Below, piece after piece: positions 46,631 to 57,715 of a stretch of DNA of 64,000 bases (within the stretch, counting starts at the first letter, position 1; every line of letters starts with the position of its first letter). The notes below the pieces were generated by a model. It had not been told where the DNA came from. It searched no databases and saw nothing but the letters and a program-made list of their open reading frames with translations. This DNA is from Aurantimonas sp. 22II-16-19i (lineage in GTDB: Bacteria; Pseudomonadota; Alphaproteobacteria; Rhizobiales; Rhizobiaceae): assembly GCF_002088275.1 (NCBI RefSeq), contig NZ_AQQS01000004.1, positions 124,001 through 188,000 on the forward strand. The letters are read 5' to 3'. The translations under genes were made by a program, and so were the position numbers.

Positions 46631-47638
46631 ATGAAAGCCATCACACTTGCCAAGCCGGGCGGTCTCGACCGCCTGTCCCTCGTCGACATGGCGGATCCCG
46701 GCGCGCCGGGACCGGGGGAGATCCGCGTGCGCATCCGGGCGAGCTCGCTGAACTATCACGACTACGGCGTCGTCTCCGGCAACATGCCGACCGAGGATGG
46801 TCGCATCCCGATGTCCGACGGGGCCGGCGAGGTCGAGGCGGTGGGCGAGGGCGTCACCGAGTTCGCGGTGGGCGACCACGTCGTCTCCGGCTTCTTCCCG
46901 CTGTGGCAGGACGGCGAGGCCGCCGTCGCCGACTTCAAGACGACGCCGGGCGACGGTGTCGACGGCTATGCCCGCGAATTCGTGGTGCGGCCGGCGACGT
47001 GGTTCACCCATGCGCCGAAGGGCTACAGCCATGCCGAGGCGGCGACGCTGACGACGGCGGGGCTGACGGCGTGGCGGGCGCTCTGCGTCGACGGCGGCCT
47101 GAAGGCCGGCGACACAGTGCTGACGCTGGGCACCGGCGGCGTCTCGATCTTCGCGCTGCAGCTCGCCAAGGCGATGGGCGCCCGCGTCATCTCGACCTCA
47201 TCCTCGGACGCGAAGCTGGAGACGCTGACGCGCCTCGGCGCCGACCACGTCATCAACTACAAGAGCAACCCGGAATGGGGAAAGACGGTCCGCGAGCTGA
47301 CAGGCGGCCGCGGCGCCGACATCGTCGTCGAGGTCGGCGGTCCGGCGACGCTCGGCCAGTCGATCACCGCCTGCCGGATCGCCGGCCACATCGCGCTGAT
47401 CGGCGTCCTCACCGGCCGCTCCGGCGAGGTGCCGACCGCCGCGCTGATGGCGCGCCAGCAGAGGCTGCAGGGCCTCATCGTCGGCAACCGCACGCACCAG
47501 ACGGATTTCGTCCGGGCGCTCGAGGCGACAGGCGTCAAGCCGGTGATCGATCGGACCTTCCCGCTTGCCGAGATCGCCGACGCGTTCCGGCACGAGGAGT
47601 CGGGCCAGCATTTCGGCAAGATCTGCCTGGAGGTCTGA
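46631..47638 (+). CDS. MDR-superfamily NAD(P)-dependent alcohol dehydrogenase-like protein
   Basis: A medium-chain dehydrogenase/reductase of 335 residues. I choose the ATG at 46631 because GAAGG lies 9 bases before it; an in-frame ATG at 46622 is too close to it. A GroES-like N-terminal domain contains SSLNYHDYGVVSG and PMSDGAGEVEAVGEGV; the Asp where zinc enzymes have GHE, and the lack of a structural-zinc Cys lobe, suggest a zinc-independent quinone-reductase-like enzyme. The Rossmann motif LGTGGVSIFALQLAKAMGA lies near residue 169. The substrate is unknown and the gene appears to stand alone. Confidence 0.88.
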   Translation: MKAITLAKPGGLDRLSLVDMADPGAPGPGEIRVRIRASSLNYHDYGVVSGNMPTEDGRIPMSDGAGEVEAVGEGVTEFAVGDHVVSGFFPLWQDGEAAVADFKTTPGDGVDGYAREFVVRPATWFTHAPKGYSHAEAATLTTAGLTAWRALCVDGGLKAGDTVLTLGTGGVSIFALQLAKAMGARVISTSSSDAKLETLTRLGADHVINYKSNPEWGKTVRELTGGRGADIVVEVGGPATLGQSITACRIAGHIALIGVLTGRSGEVPTAALMARQQRLQGLIVGNRTHQTDFVRALEATGVKPVIDRTFPLAEIADAFRHEESGQHFGKICLEV

Positions 47639-47709
47639 GGGAAGGGGGGCGCCGCCCGGTGGTGTTGGGGCGGGAGATTGGCGGCCCCGGCGTGCGCCGC
47701 GGCAGCTCG

Positions 47710-47754
47710 CCCCTTCTGCCCGCCCTTCGATATACTCAGGAGGGCAGAGGGGGG
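47710..47754. repeat. GC-rich inverted repeat of rhizobial intergenic type
   Basis: CCCCTTCTGCCCGCCC (47710-47725) pairs imperfectly with GGAGGGCAGAGGGG (47739-47754) across TTCGATATACTCA. It resembles the outer ends of the repeat at 14715-14891. It lies just beyond the dehydrogenase and borders the decayed gene at 47820. Confidence 0.55.
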
Positions 47755-47819
47755 TGCCTCGGCGCTGCGCATCCGGCTGGCCTCTTCCACAACCGGAAGC
47801 CCGGCGAGCGCCTACACCC

Positions 47820-48110
47820 CGACATCGCTTCCTCGACGCCGCGGTTGATCGGCCAGATGTTGACCGGATAGGCGGTGAGGAAGCCGCATACCATCGCGAT
47901 CTGCATCATGAACCGGAACTCGGCGCTGTTCACTTCCAGGCTGGCGCCGAGCCGCGAGGCGAAGATCCAGACATGAGCGAGCGCCAGGAAGCCGGACATG
48001 CCGATCTGTCAGTCGGTGAGCGACAGCGTGTCCGCCTTCAGCGCCGCGATGATCCCCTGAGGGGCAGGCCGCGCCGACGGCGAGCCAGACGATCGCGAGA
48101 CGATGGAGCC
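47820..48110 (-). pseudogene. Decayed DUF4396 membrane protein gene
   Basis: On the minus strand, FRFMMQIAMVCGFLTAYPVN followed by IWPINRGVEEAM matches the conserved C-terminal end of DUF4396 proteins. Just upstream, LKADTLSLTD is followed by a TGA (48011-48009) where the family has Trp, so a TGG-to-TGA change is likely. An N-terminal fragment (LHRLAIVWLAVGAAC) lies at 48110-48066 in another frame, with most of the intervening protein missing. The normal stop is also lost, and the frame runs into the adjacent repeat. The gene is clearly non-functional. The surrounding 47639-48408 holds nothing else I recognise. Confidence 0.72.
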
Positions 48111-48408
48111 GGCGGCAATCACGTCGCACCTCCGGAACATCCTGGCGGATGGGAATCGGTGCTGTGACCTCTTCAAACGACGAAGCCCCGCGCTCAGTGC
48201 GACCGGGAAGGGTCGTATGGGCAGCGGGGCAGATCTTCGTGCGGCGAGGCCTCTGGGGTCTCGTCAAGGCGCCGCTCGTTCGGCCGGACCGATCCGCCTT
48301 GAGACCAAGGGCGAATGACAGAAGGGCGAATCACGGCGGCAGCCGGAGGTTCCGTCAGCCAGGCGGACCGTTCACGGTCCCGTGCCCGGCATTGCGGACG
48401 GAGCGGTC

Positions 48409-48660
48409 TTAGCGGGCGGCGCCGGGAGCGGCGGGAACGCGGCGCTTCGGGCCGGGCAGCAGGCCCTCGCGCTGCGCCTGCTTGCGGGCGAGCTTGCGCG
48501 AGCGACGGATCGCCTGCTGCTTCTCGCGGGCGCGGCGCTCGGAGGGCTTCTCATAGGCGCGGCGCGCCTTCATCTCACGGAAGACACCCTCGCGCTGCAG
48601 CTTCTTCTTCAGCGCGCGCAGGGCCTGGTCTACATTGTTGTCTCGAACGTCGACTTTCAA
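48409..48660 (-). CDS. rpsU: 30S ribosomal protein S21
   Basis: Small-subunit protein S21, 83 residues, which helps position the Shine-Dalgarno helix. The core [39 protein letters not shown] and the Arg/Lys-rich tail are characteristic. The start appears to be TTG at 48660 behind GGGAG, as no ATG or GTG precedes the conserved KVDVRDNNV. The C-terminal extension ([17 protein letters not shown]) is longer than in E. coli, as in other alphaproteobacteria. The 671 bases upstream (48661-49331) contain no gene I can identify, only short palindromes such as GGCGAAGGA-TG-TCCTTCGCC at 48934. Confidence 0.95.
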   Translation of the reverse strand: MKVDVRDNNVDQALRALKKKLQREGVFREMKARRAYEKPSERRAREKQQAIRRSRKLARKQAQREGLLPGPKRRVPAAPGAAR

Positions 48661-49331
48661 AGCGACTCCCTCTCTTCATCCACGACAGGAGCGCCGCGGC
48701 GACTGCCGGCAGGCTCCGGTTCCGATTGAACACGAAAGCCGATGCCGGTTCCGGCACCGCAGAGCTTCCGCGCCACGCTCATTCCTCGGCAAGTGCCCGG
48801 CCCTTCGGCCAATGCCCGTTGCCTGGACGTTCTTTCGAACGCCCGTACCTCGGCTCGCTCTGCCTCTTGCAGGGGAGCAACGACGTCCTGCCATCGCTGG
48901 CGGGTCGATCGCACCGCCGGCCCGGTCAAGTCGGGCGAAGGATGTCCTTCGCCGTCGCCGGGTCGAGAGCTTCCCGAAACGGATGTTCGCCTCCCGCCCT
49001 GGTCGTCTGATCCAGGAGGTCGGCGGAACGGGAATGCCCGGTGTATCGAAGCGTCTGGCACGCTGCGTCGCGCCGGCAGGCGTGGCATCGAGCGTGTCAA
49101 AGCAAGACCATGGTGGCCCATATAGGGCAAATCGCCGGCAACCGCAAATGCCGATCCGCAATCGCGGCCCCGGCCGCTGATCCCCGCAAGGGCAGGCGGC
49201 ATGACCGTCCGGGGCGGCGTTCCGGCCGCGCCGCGGGCCGCGGGGTCGGGATCCGTCCGCGACCCCAATCGCGCCATTCGATGCCGCCCGATGCCGTTCG
49301 CTGGCGCTTGCCGCCGCTCGATTCGCCGCGA

Positions 49332-50732
49332 TCAGTGCCGGCGCGAGATCCGCATCGGCAGGCCGCCATCCGGCTGCACGGTGATGCGCTGCACGACTTC
49401 GGGTGCCGCGCGGCCGGTGTAGTCGAAGCGCAGGTCCTTCAACAGGAGCGCGAGGGCGATGACGGCCTCCTGGATGGCGAAGCTCGCGCCGATGCAGACC
49501 CGCGGGCCGACGCCGAAGGGCAGGTACTGGTAGCGGTCGATCCTGTCGCGGTTCTCGGGCAGGAAGCGCGCCGGCATGAAATGGTCCGGCCGGTCCCACA
49601 GCATCTCGTGGCGATGCACCAGCCACGGCATGACCAGGAGCGTCGCGCCGGCGGGAATGTCGATGTCTCCCACCTTGTCGGCCGCAAGCGCCGTGCGGTT
49701 GAGCGAGGGGGCGGGCGGGTAGAGCCGCATCGCCTCCTCGAAGGCGGCCTTGGTGTGGACCAGCCTGTCGGCCCACTGGCTCGGATGGGTCAGCGTCGGC
49801 AGGACCTCGTCGATCTCCCTTTCCACCAGCGCCCGCTCCTCGGGCGCCTGGCTGAGGAGATAGAGCGTCCAGGCGAGCGACCGCGCCGTGGTCTCGTGGC
49901 CGGCGCCGATGAAGGTGATGATGTTGTCCTCGATCTCCTCGCTCGACAGGCCCTCGGCCCTGATCAGGAGGGTCAGGAGGTCGTGGGGCGTGCCGTCCGG
50001 ATCCCGGGCGATCTTGGCGCGGCGCTTCTCGATCGTCTCGGCGATGAGGCCGCGGAAATAGTTCATCGACTTGCGGCCGCGAAGCCGCCTGAGCCGCGGC
50101 AGGAAGGCCGGCGCGTTGAGGAGGTCGAGGGGATCGACGCGCCCCATCGAGCCGAGGAAGTCGCGGGTGGAGCGGGCGAAGCCTTCCGGCTCGGAGGCGA
50201 TGTCGCCGGAAAACAGCGTCTCCTGCAGGATGTCGAAGGTCAGGAGCGTCATCTCGTGGGAAGCATCGACGGTGGAGCCGACGCGCTTCTCCAGCCCTTG
50301 CGCAAACAGCGCCGAGCGGGCCTGCATCTGCTCGGTGAAGCCGGAAATGTGGCGGGGCGTGAACACCGGGGCGATCGCCTTGCGGGTCCGCCGCCAGAGT
50401 TCGCCCTCGGCGGTGAGCAGCCCGTCGCGCAGCAGCGGCCGCAGGATGCGCTGGCGCAGCGGCTGCATCACGTAGTTCCGGGCGTTCTCCACCAGGCAGT
50501 GGCGGATGCCCGCCGGATCGTTGACGACGATGTTCGGCACGCCGAGCCAGGCGCCGCGGATATAGGGCTCCTTGAAGGCGCGCGTTCCCCAGATCTCGAT
50601 GGGATTGCGCGAGGCGGTGCGGATGAAGCTGGCAAAGCCGAGCGGCTTGGAATGCGGCACCGGGGCCGGGGCACGGAACGGCCTGGCGCCGGCCGATGCG
50701 ACGGGCGCGGGAACTGGAATGGTGTTCGACAT
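49332..50732 (-). CDS. Cytochrome P450
   Basis: Heme monooxygenase of 466 residues, starting at the ATG at 50732 behind GAGGCGCAAGG. The I-helix motif GAGHETTARS, the ExxR motif EEAMR, and the heme-binding loop FGVGPRVCIG with ligand C413 are all intact. No N-terminal membrane anchor is visible, so it is probably soluble or peripheral. Its closest look-alikes by eye are the CYP102/CYP4-like fatty-acid-type bacterial P450s, but the substrate is unknown. It lies 196 bases downstream of a thioesterase on the same strand; no ferredoxin gene is adjacent. Confidence 0.93.
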   Translation of the reverse strand: MSNTIPVPAPVASAGARPFRAPAPVPHSKPLGFASFIRTASRNPIEIWGTRAFKEPYIRGAWLGVPNIVVNDPAGIRHCLVENARNYVMQPLRQRILRPLLRDGLLTAEGELWRRTRKAIAPVFTPRHISGFTEQMQARSALFAQGLEKRVGSTVDASHEMTLLTFDILQETLFSGDIASEPEGFARSTRDFLGSMGRVDPLDLLNAPAFLPRLRRLRGRKSMNYFRGLIAETIEKRRAKIARDPDGTPHDLLTLLIRAEGLSSEEIEDNIITFIGAGHETTARSLAWTLYLLSQAPEERALVEREIDEVLPTLTHPSQWADRLVHTKAAFEEAMRLYPPAPSLNRTALAADKVGDIDIPAGATLLVMPWLVHRHEMLWDRPDHFMPARFLPENRDRIDRYQYLPFGVGPRVCIGASFAIQEAVIALALLLKDLRFDYTGRAAPEVVQRITVQPDGGLPMRISRRH

Positions 50733-50928
50733 GGCCTTGCGCCTCGCGGGTGATGGACGGTGCCGCCGGTCTTCACGGCATCGGGCGCCGCGAGCCATGC
50801 CGGCGGGCTCGCCGCTCATATGGGTGGCGAGGGCACGGGCGTCGAGGAAGAGATCGTCGCAGGTCGAAACGTCCCACCGGCGGCGCTCGGGTGGGATGGG
50901 CGCCGGTGCGGCGGTGCCGGTCCGCGTC

Positions 50929-51381
50929 TCAGCCGGCCGCGTCCTCCGCTGCCGGTTCCCCGGCGATCATGCGGGCGGCGAGCTTTGCCCGCATCCCCTC
51001 CGGCAGCGGCGTCGAGCGGCGCGTCGTCTCGTCCATCAGCACGATCACGCTTTCGGCGCTGGCGCAGATCCGGCCGTTCTGGAACAGCGCCTGGCGCAGC
51101 CGGATCGAGCTGTTGCCGATCGCCGCGACTCCGGTTCCGATCTCGACCTCGCCCGGCCAGTTCACCTCGCGCCGGAAGTCGATCGTCACCCTGGCGATGA
51201 CGAAGGCCTTGCCTTCCGGCGGCGGCACGTCGCCGGCATGCAGCATCTCCACCCGGCCGGTCTCGAAGAAGGTCGAATAGACGGCGTTGTTGACATGGCC
51301 CTGACGGTCGGTATCGCCGTAACGCAGCTTGTCGGTGGTCCGTGCGGGAAAGTCCTCGAGGCTCGGCGCGTCCTTCGTCAT
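50929..51381 (-). CDS. Acyl-CoA thioesterase (4-hydroxybenzoyl-CoA thioesterase-like)
   Basis: Hotdog-fold thioesterase of 150 residues. I take the ATG at 51381 because AAAGG lies 6 bases before it; the upstream ATG at 51387 has none. The active-site signature RYGDTDRQGHVNNAVYSTFF contains the Asp, the second helix starts FETGRVEML, and the long central strand follows (VIARVTIDFRREVNW). It releases free acids from CoA thioesters; the substrate is unknown. It is divergent from gyrB across 188 bases. Confidence 0.88.
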   Translation of the reverse strand: MTKDAPSLEDFPARTTDKLRYGDTDRQGHVNNAVYSTFFETGRVEMLHAGDVPPPEGKAFVIARVTIDFRREVNWPGEVEIGTGVAAIGNSSIRLRQALFQNGRICASAESVIVLMDETTRRSTPLPEGMRAKLAARMIAGEPAAEDAAG

Positions 51382-51428
51382 CGGCATCCTTTCGCGATAT
51401 TGGCGCGGCGCAATCTCCGGGAGGATAG

Positions 51429-54008
<2,580 letters not shown>

Positions 54009-54320
54009 GACAAGCGGTGTGGCGACGCTGAGAACCCCGACTCAACAGGGGTTGGTGTCTGACTCGGATCCCGAAGAATGTTGACTCGCGAGCTGCCCGT
54101 CACGGGTGAGCCCGCGGTCGACCATTGCATTTCTGCCCGGCGCGGTGGGGATCTTTCGCAAGCTCTTCCGTCCGTTCACACGCTCGTATTCACCGGCTTG
54201 CGAAAGCCAGCGATCGGCATCTTCCAAGAGGTGACGATCTGAGGGGCCGCGCCGGCCCCTGCATGCCTCACCGCATCATGGTGAGTTCGCAGGGGGCAAG
54301 CCAGCGCGAGGTGTCGAGGC
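54009..54320. other. Gene-free interval with inverted repeats after gyrB
   Basis: No convincing gene is seen. The interval holds the AACCCC/GGGGTT hairpin just after gyrB. It also holds an inverted repeat CTTTCGCAAG (about 54151) and CTTGCGAAAG (about 54197), separated by roughly 35 bases. A 61-codon minus-strand ORF spans them, but it resembles no known protein. Confidence 0.45.
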
Positions 54321-55037
54321 TCAGAACGTGGCCTTGCCGATCGAGGCGCCGCCGTCGACATGGAGGGTCTGGCCGGTGATGAAGCCGGCGCCTTCGGACA
54401 GGAGGAAGGCGATGGCGGCGGCGATCTCGTCCGGCTGGCCGAAGCGGCCCATCGGGACGCCGGCGAGATAGCGGCGCTCGCCGTCGCTGCCGGGGGCGTT
54501 GTTGGCGCGGAACAGCTCCGTCTCGGTCGGTCCGGGCGAGACGGCATTGACGGTGATGCCGGTGGTCGCGAGTTCGAGAGCCCAGCTCCGGGAGAAGCTG
54601 ACGAGGGCGGCCTTGGCCGCGGCATAGGCGGTCCGCTCGACGGATCCGAGGACCGTCAGGCTGGAGATGTTGACGATCCGTCCCCAGCCTCGCTCGCGCA
54701 TGCCGGGCAGCAGCGCCTGCGCGGCCAGGAGCGCGGGATGCAGGTTGACCCGCATTACCTCCTCGAGCGCGGCGAGTTCGACCGCGCCGAGCCGTTGCGG
54801 CCGCACGAGGCCGACATTGTTGACGACGCCGTCGAAGCGAAAGCGCGCGGTCAGATCCGCCAGGATCCGGTCGGTCGCATGCGGGTCGGCGAGATCGACG
54901 GCAACGAGCGTGCCGGGAAAGCTCGACGCGGCGCCGCGCGCCAGGCCGACGACGTGATGGCCAACCCCATCGAGACGGCGCGCAAGCGCCAGGCCGATGC
55001 CCTTGCCGGCGCCGGTGAGAAGGAAGGTCCGGGACAT
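54321..55037 (-). CDS. SDR family oxidoreductase
   Basis: Classical short-chain dehydrogenase of 238 residues. It has the cofactor motif TGAGKGIG at 8-15, NNVG at 73-76, catalytic Ser125/126, Tyr138 and Lys142 (YAAAK), and a C-terminal GFITGQTLHVDGGASIG. The absence of an acidic residue after the second strand leaves NADPH preference possible. It follows the peroxiredoxin-like gene by 63 bases and is probably the last gene of a GST-peroxiredoxin-SDR operon. The substrate is unknown. Confidence 0.9.
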   Translation of the reverse strand: MSRTFLLTGAGKGIGLALARRLDGVGHHVVGLARGAASSFPGTLVAVDLADPHATDRILADLTARFRFDGVVNNVGLVRPQRLGAVELAALEEVMRVNLHPALLAAQALLPGMRERGWGRIVNISSLTVLGSVERTAYAAAKAALVSFSRSWALELATTGITVNAVSPGPTETELFRANNAPGSDGERRYLAGVPMGRFGQPDEIAAAIAFLLSEGAGFITGQTLHVDGGASIGKATF

Positions 55038-55100
55038 GAAGGCCTCGCGAAATGAGCCCCGCCGCCGGAGCGACCAGCGACCAGCGGCCGGGGCAACTGG

Positions 55101-55781
55101 TCAGGCGGCGGCAGTGGCGGCGGCGGCGCGGCGAAGGGCCGGCAGCATGTCCTCGGGCTCGGGGCGCCTTGTATAGTCCGGGTTGACCTCGCCATAGAGG
55201 ATCGTGCCGTCCTGGCCGACGACGTAGCGGGCCGGCATCGGCAGCGTCCAGCTCGGGTCGCCGTTGAAGGTCGGCAGCTCGTTCTTCAGGCTCTTGTAGA
55301 GATCGACGAGATAGTCCGGCAGCGCGAAGCGCAGGCCGAATGCGGCGGCCACGTCGTTGTGCGGGTCCGACAGGATCGGGAAGCCGAGTTCGTTCTGGCG
55401 CACCGACTTGCGGCTGTTCGCCGCCGTCTGCGGCGAGATCGCGACGAGGCTCGCGCCGAGTGCTTCGAACTCGGGCAGGGCCGCCTGGAGCGCCTGCAGC
55501 TCCATGTTGCAGTAGGGGCACCAGACGCCGCGATAGAAGCTGATGACCAGCGGCCCCTTCGCCAGGAGATCGGCCGAGGAAACCGGCTGGTGGTCGGGGT
55601 CCTGCAGCGTGAAGGCGGGTGCCTCGTCGCCGGCCTTGAGCGCACGGGCGGCAGCGCCGCTGGCGACCAGTTCGGCGGTCGTGCGGCGCATCGTCTCGAT
55701 CACGGCGGGCGGCACGGTGTAGGGCGGCTTGCCCGCTTCGAAGTCGGCCTTGAAGGCGTCGAGCCTGGCTTGAAGGGTCAT
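55101..55781 (-). CDS. Peroxiredoxin-like protein (AhpC/TSA family)
   Basis: Thioredoxin-fold protein of 226 residues. The ATG at 55781 follows GGAG. An N-terminal helical extension (about residues 1-50) precedes the AhpC/TSA domain with GDEAPAFTLQD and the active-site CxxC C88-P-Y-C91 in FYRGVWCPYCNMEL. Later segments include ISPQTAANSRKSVRQNELGFPILSD and ARYVVGQDGTILYGEVNPDYTRRPEPEDML. It probably reduces peroxides or disulfides in the cytoplasm, and there is no signal peptide. It is flanked by a GST and an SDR on the same strand. Confidence 0.88.
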   Translation of the reverse strand: MTLQARLDAFKADFEAGKPPYTVPPAVIETMRRTTAELVASGAAARALKAGDEAPAFTLQDPDHQPVSSADLLAKGPLVISFYRGVWCPYCNMELQALQAALPEFEALGASLVAISPQTAANSRKSVRQNELGFPILSDPHNDVAAAFGLRFALPDYLVDLYKSLKNELPTFNGDPSWTLPMPARYVVGQDGTILYGEVNPDYTRRPEPEDMLPALRRAAAATAAA

Positions 55782-55887
55782 GACATGTCTCCGGGAATCG
55801 GGTTGGCAAGGGGAAAAGGACAGCTCTCGGGCGCCGCCGGGCGGCAGCATCGGGCGGCGATCCGGCATGCGACGCCGGAACGCCGGC

Positions 55888-56508
55888 TCAGGCGGCTGGC
55901 ACAAGCGCGTCGACGCGGGCGAGGGCGCGCCGGACGGCGGGCCGCGCCTCGATCTCGGCGTACCAGCGGGCGACGTTGGGCGCATCGTCCAGCCCGACAC
56001 CGGCGAATTCGCGCCGCCAGAGCCAGCCGAAATGCGCGATGTCGGCGATGGTGAAGGCGTCGCCGGCGGCGAAGCGACGCGCCGCCAGCACGCCGTCGAA
56101 CACGGACACGGTGCGCCGGGCTTCGCTGGAGAAGCGCTCGATGGCGATCGGCTGCGGCTCGGCGGCAAGGCGCTGGAAGAAGCCGGCCTGGCCGAAGGCC
56201 GGGCCGAGCCCCGAGGCGTGGAAGAAGAGCTGCTCGAACACCCGCGCCCGGTCCTCGCCGGAGGCAGGCAGCAGTCGGCCGGTCTTCTCGGCGAGATGCA
56301 CCAGGATCGCCGCGGACTCGCTCAGAACGAGATCGCCATCGACCAGCACCGGAACCTTGGCGTTCGGGTTGAGCGCGACGAATTCGGGCGCCTTCTGTTC
56401 GCCCTTGCGCACATTGATGCCGTGAAGGGCGTAGTCGAGGTCCAGTTCTTCCAGCGCGATCGGCACCTTGATGCTGTTGGGCGTGGCGAAGGCATAGACG
56501 TCAAGCAT
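55888..56508 (-). CDS. Glutathione S-transferase family protein
   Basis: A 206-residue GST. The N-terminal thioredoxin-like domain (about 1-80) has VYAFATPNSIKVPIALEEL at the catalytic region, PVLVDGDLVLSESAAILVHLAEK with the glutathione-binding Glu-Ser, and cis-Pro in AKVPVL. The C-terminal helical domain ends near DIAHFGWLWRREFAG. AGGAC precedes the ATG. It is divergent from a LysR gene (212 bases) that probably regulates it, and precedes the peroxiredoxin-like gene, suggesting an electrophile or redox-stress cluster. Confidence 0.9.
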   Translation of the reverse strand: MLDVYAFATPNSIKVPIALEELDLDYALHGINVRKGEQKAPEFVALNPNAKVPVLVDGDLVLSESAAILVHLAEKTGRLLPASGEDRARVFEQLFFHASGLGPAFGQAGFFQRLAAEPQPIAIERFSSEARRTVSVFDGVLAARRFAAGDAFTIADIAHFGWLWRREFAGVGLDDAPNVARWYAEIEARPAVRRALARVDALVPAA

Positions 56509-56720
56509 GGTCGTGTCCTGTGAGAGGCAACCCGGTCCGAAGGATCGCCGCGGCCGGCGAGCGACGTGCGCAGGTGGTCTGCATTGGCCGCATCGGCTCG
56601 CTCGCTTGGGCTCCGGCTGATCCGAAGGCGTGGGAAAGAGATGCCGCGCTTGCGCTCGACAGGGCAGACGGCTCCGGGCGATAACGCTCATTCCCAGATG
56701 GAATGGCCGGTGAGGACAGA

Positions 56721-57617
56721 GTGGACCGATACCAGGCGATGAAGACCTTCATACGGGTGGTGGAGACGGGGTCGTTTTCCGCCGCGGCACGCCTGCTCGA
56801 TGTGGGCCAGCCTGCCGTCTCCAAGACCATCGCCCAGTTGGAGGAGCACTTGCAGGTGAGGTTGCTCATCCGCTCGACCCATGGGCTGACGCCGACCGAG
56901 GCGGGCCTGCGCTTTCATGAGCGCGCCAAGTCCGCCATCCAGGAAGCCGACGAAGCCGAGCTTGCGGCGAGAGGCGCAGGCGCAGGCCTCACCGGCCGTC
57001 TGCGCGTGTCTGCGGCGACCACCTTCGCACGGCTTCACATCGTGCCGCTGCTGCCGCGCTTTCTCGAACAGCACCCCGGGCTCGAGATCGACGTCATCCT
57101 CGACGATCGCCTGATCGACCTCGTTGCCGAGGGCGTCGACCTGTCGCTGCGCATGGGCGCTCTGCCCGATTCCTCTGCCGTCGCGCGCAGGCTGGCGACG
57201 GGCGGTCGCTCGGTGGTCGCGACGCCGGCCTATCTCGCGCGGGCCGGCACGCCGCAAAGCCCGGCCGATCTCGCCGGCCATGAGGCCGTGATCTACAGCC
57301 AGCTCCCGCATGTCTGGTCGTTCACCCGGGAGGGGACCGAGGCTTCGGTCTCGGTGCGGGGCCGCGTCCGCGTGAGCGCGGCCGAGGGGCTGCGCGCCGC
57401 GGTGCTCGCCCACATCGGCCTGACGATCACGTCCGACTGGATGTTCGGGCCGGAGCTGGCGACCGGCGCCGTGCGCCGCGTGCTGGAAGACTGGGCCCTG
57501 CCGCCGCTCGACCTCTGGGCCGTGTTTCCGGCCGGGCGCATGGCCAGCGCAAAGGCGCGCGTGTTCGCGAGCTTCGTGCAAGAGACGATGGCCGCCGGCC
57601 ATTCCGGCGTGGCATAA
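56721..57617 (+). CDS. LysR family transcriptional regulator
   Basis: A 298-residue LysR-type regulator. I choose the GTG at 56721 (MDRYQAMKTFIRVVE) because GAGG is correctly spaced and the family usually opens this way; an ATG at 56703 is in frame. The helix-turn-helix spans about 18-37 (FSAAARLLDVGQPAVSKTIA). The C-terminal effector domain begins near GRLRVSAATTFARLHIVPLL. It is divergent from the GST gene, its likely target, and lies upstream of an oxocamphor-hydrolase-like gene that it might also affect. The effector is unknown. Confidence 0.91.
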   Translation: MDRYQAMKTFIRVVETGSFSAAARLLDVGQPAVSKTIAQLEEHLQVRLLIRSTHGLTPTEAGLRFHERAKSAIQEADEAELAARGAGAGLTGRLRVSAATTFARLHIVPLLPRFLEQHPGLEIDVILDDRLIDLVAEGVDLSLRMGALPDSSAVARRLATGGRSVVATPAYLARAGTPQSPADLAGHEAVIYSQLPHVWSFTREGTEASVSVRGRVRVSAAEGLRAAVLAHIGLTITSDWMFGPELATGAVRRVLEDWALPPLDLWAVFPAGRMASAKARVFASFVQETMAAGHSGVA

Positions 57618-57715
57618 GCCTTATCGCCGCGCGCCGTCCTCCGTCCCGCCGACCGACAGTCTAGCTGATCGTCACGCCGCCACTTCCGGCAGGCTCCAGA
57701 TCGAGGATCGGCATC

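Noticed and set aside
48907-48932. Possible fifth copy of the hairpin-plus-tail repeat
   Set aside because: About 20 bases (CGATCG...ACCGCCGGCCCGGTC) match the tail end of copy 2, but the rest of the tail and the long hairpin are absent.
54042-54227. A 61-codon minus-strand ORF after gyrB
   Set aside because: It spans inverted repeats, lacks a ribosome-binding site and resembles no known protein.
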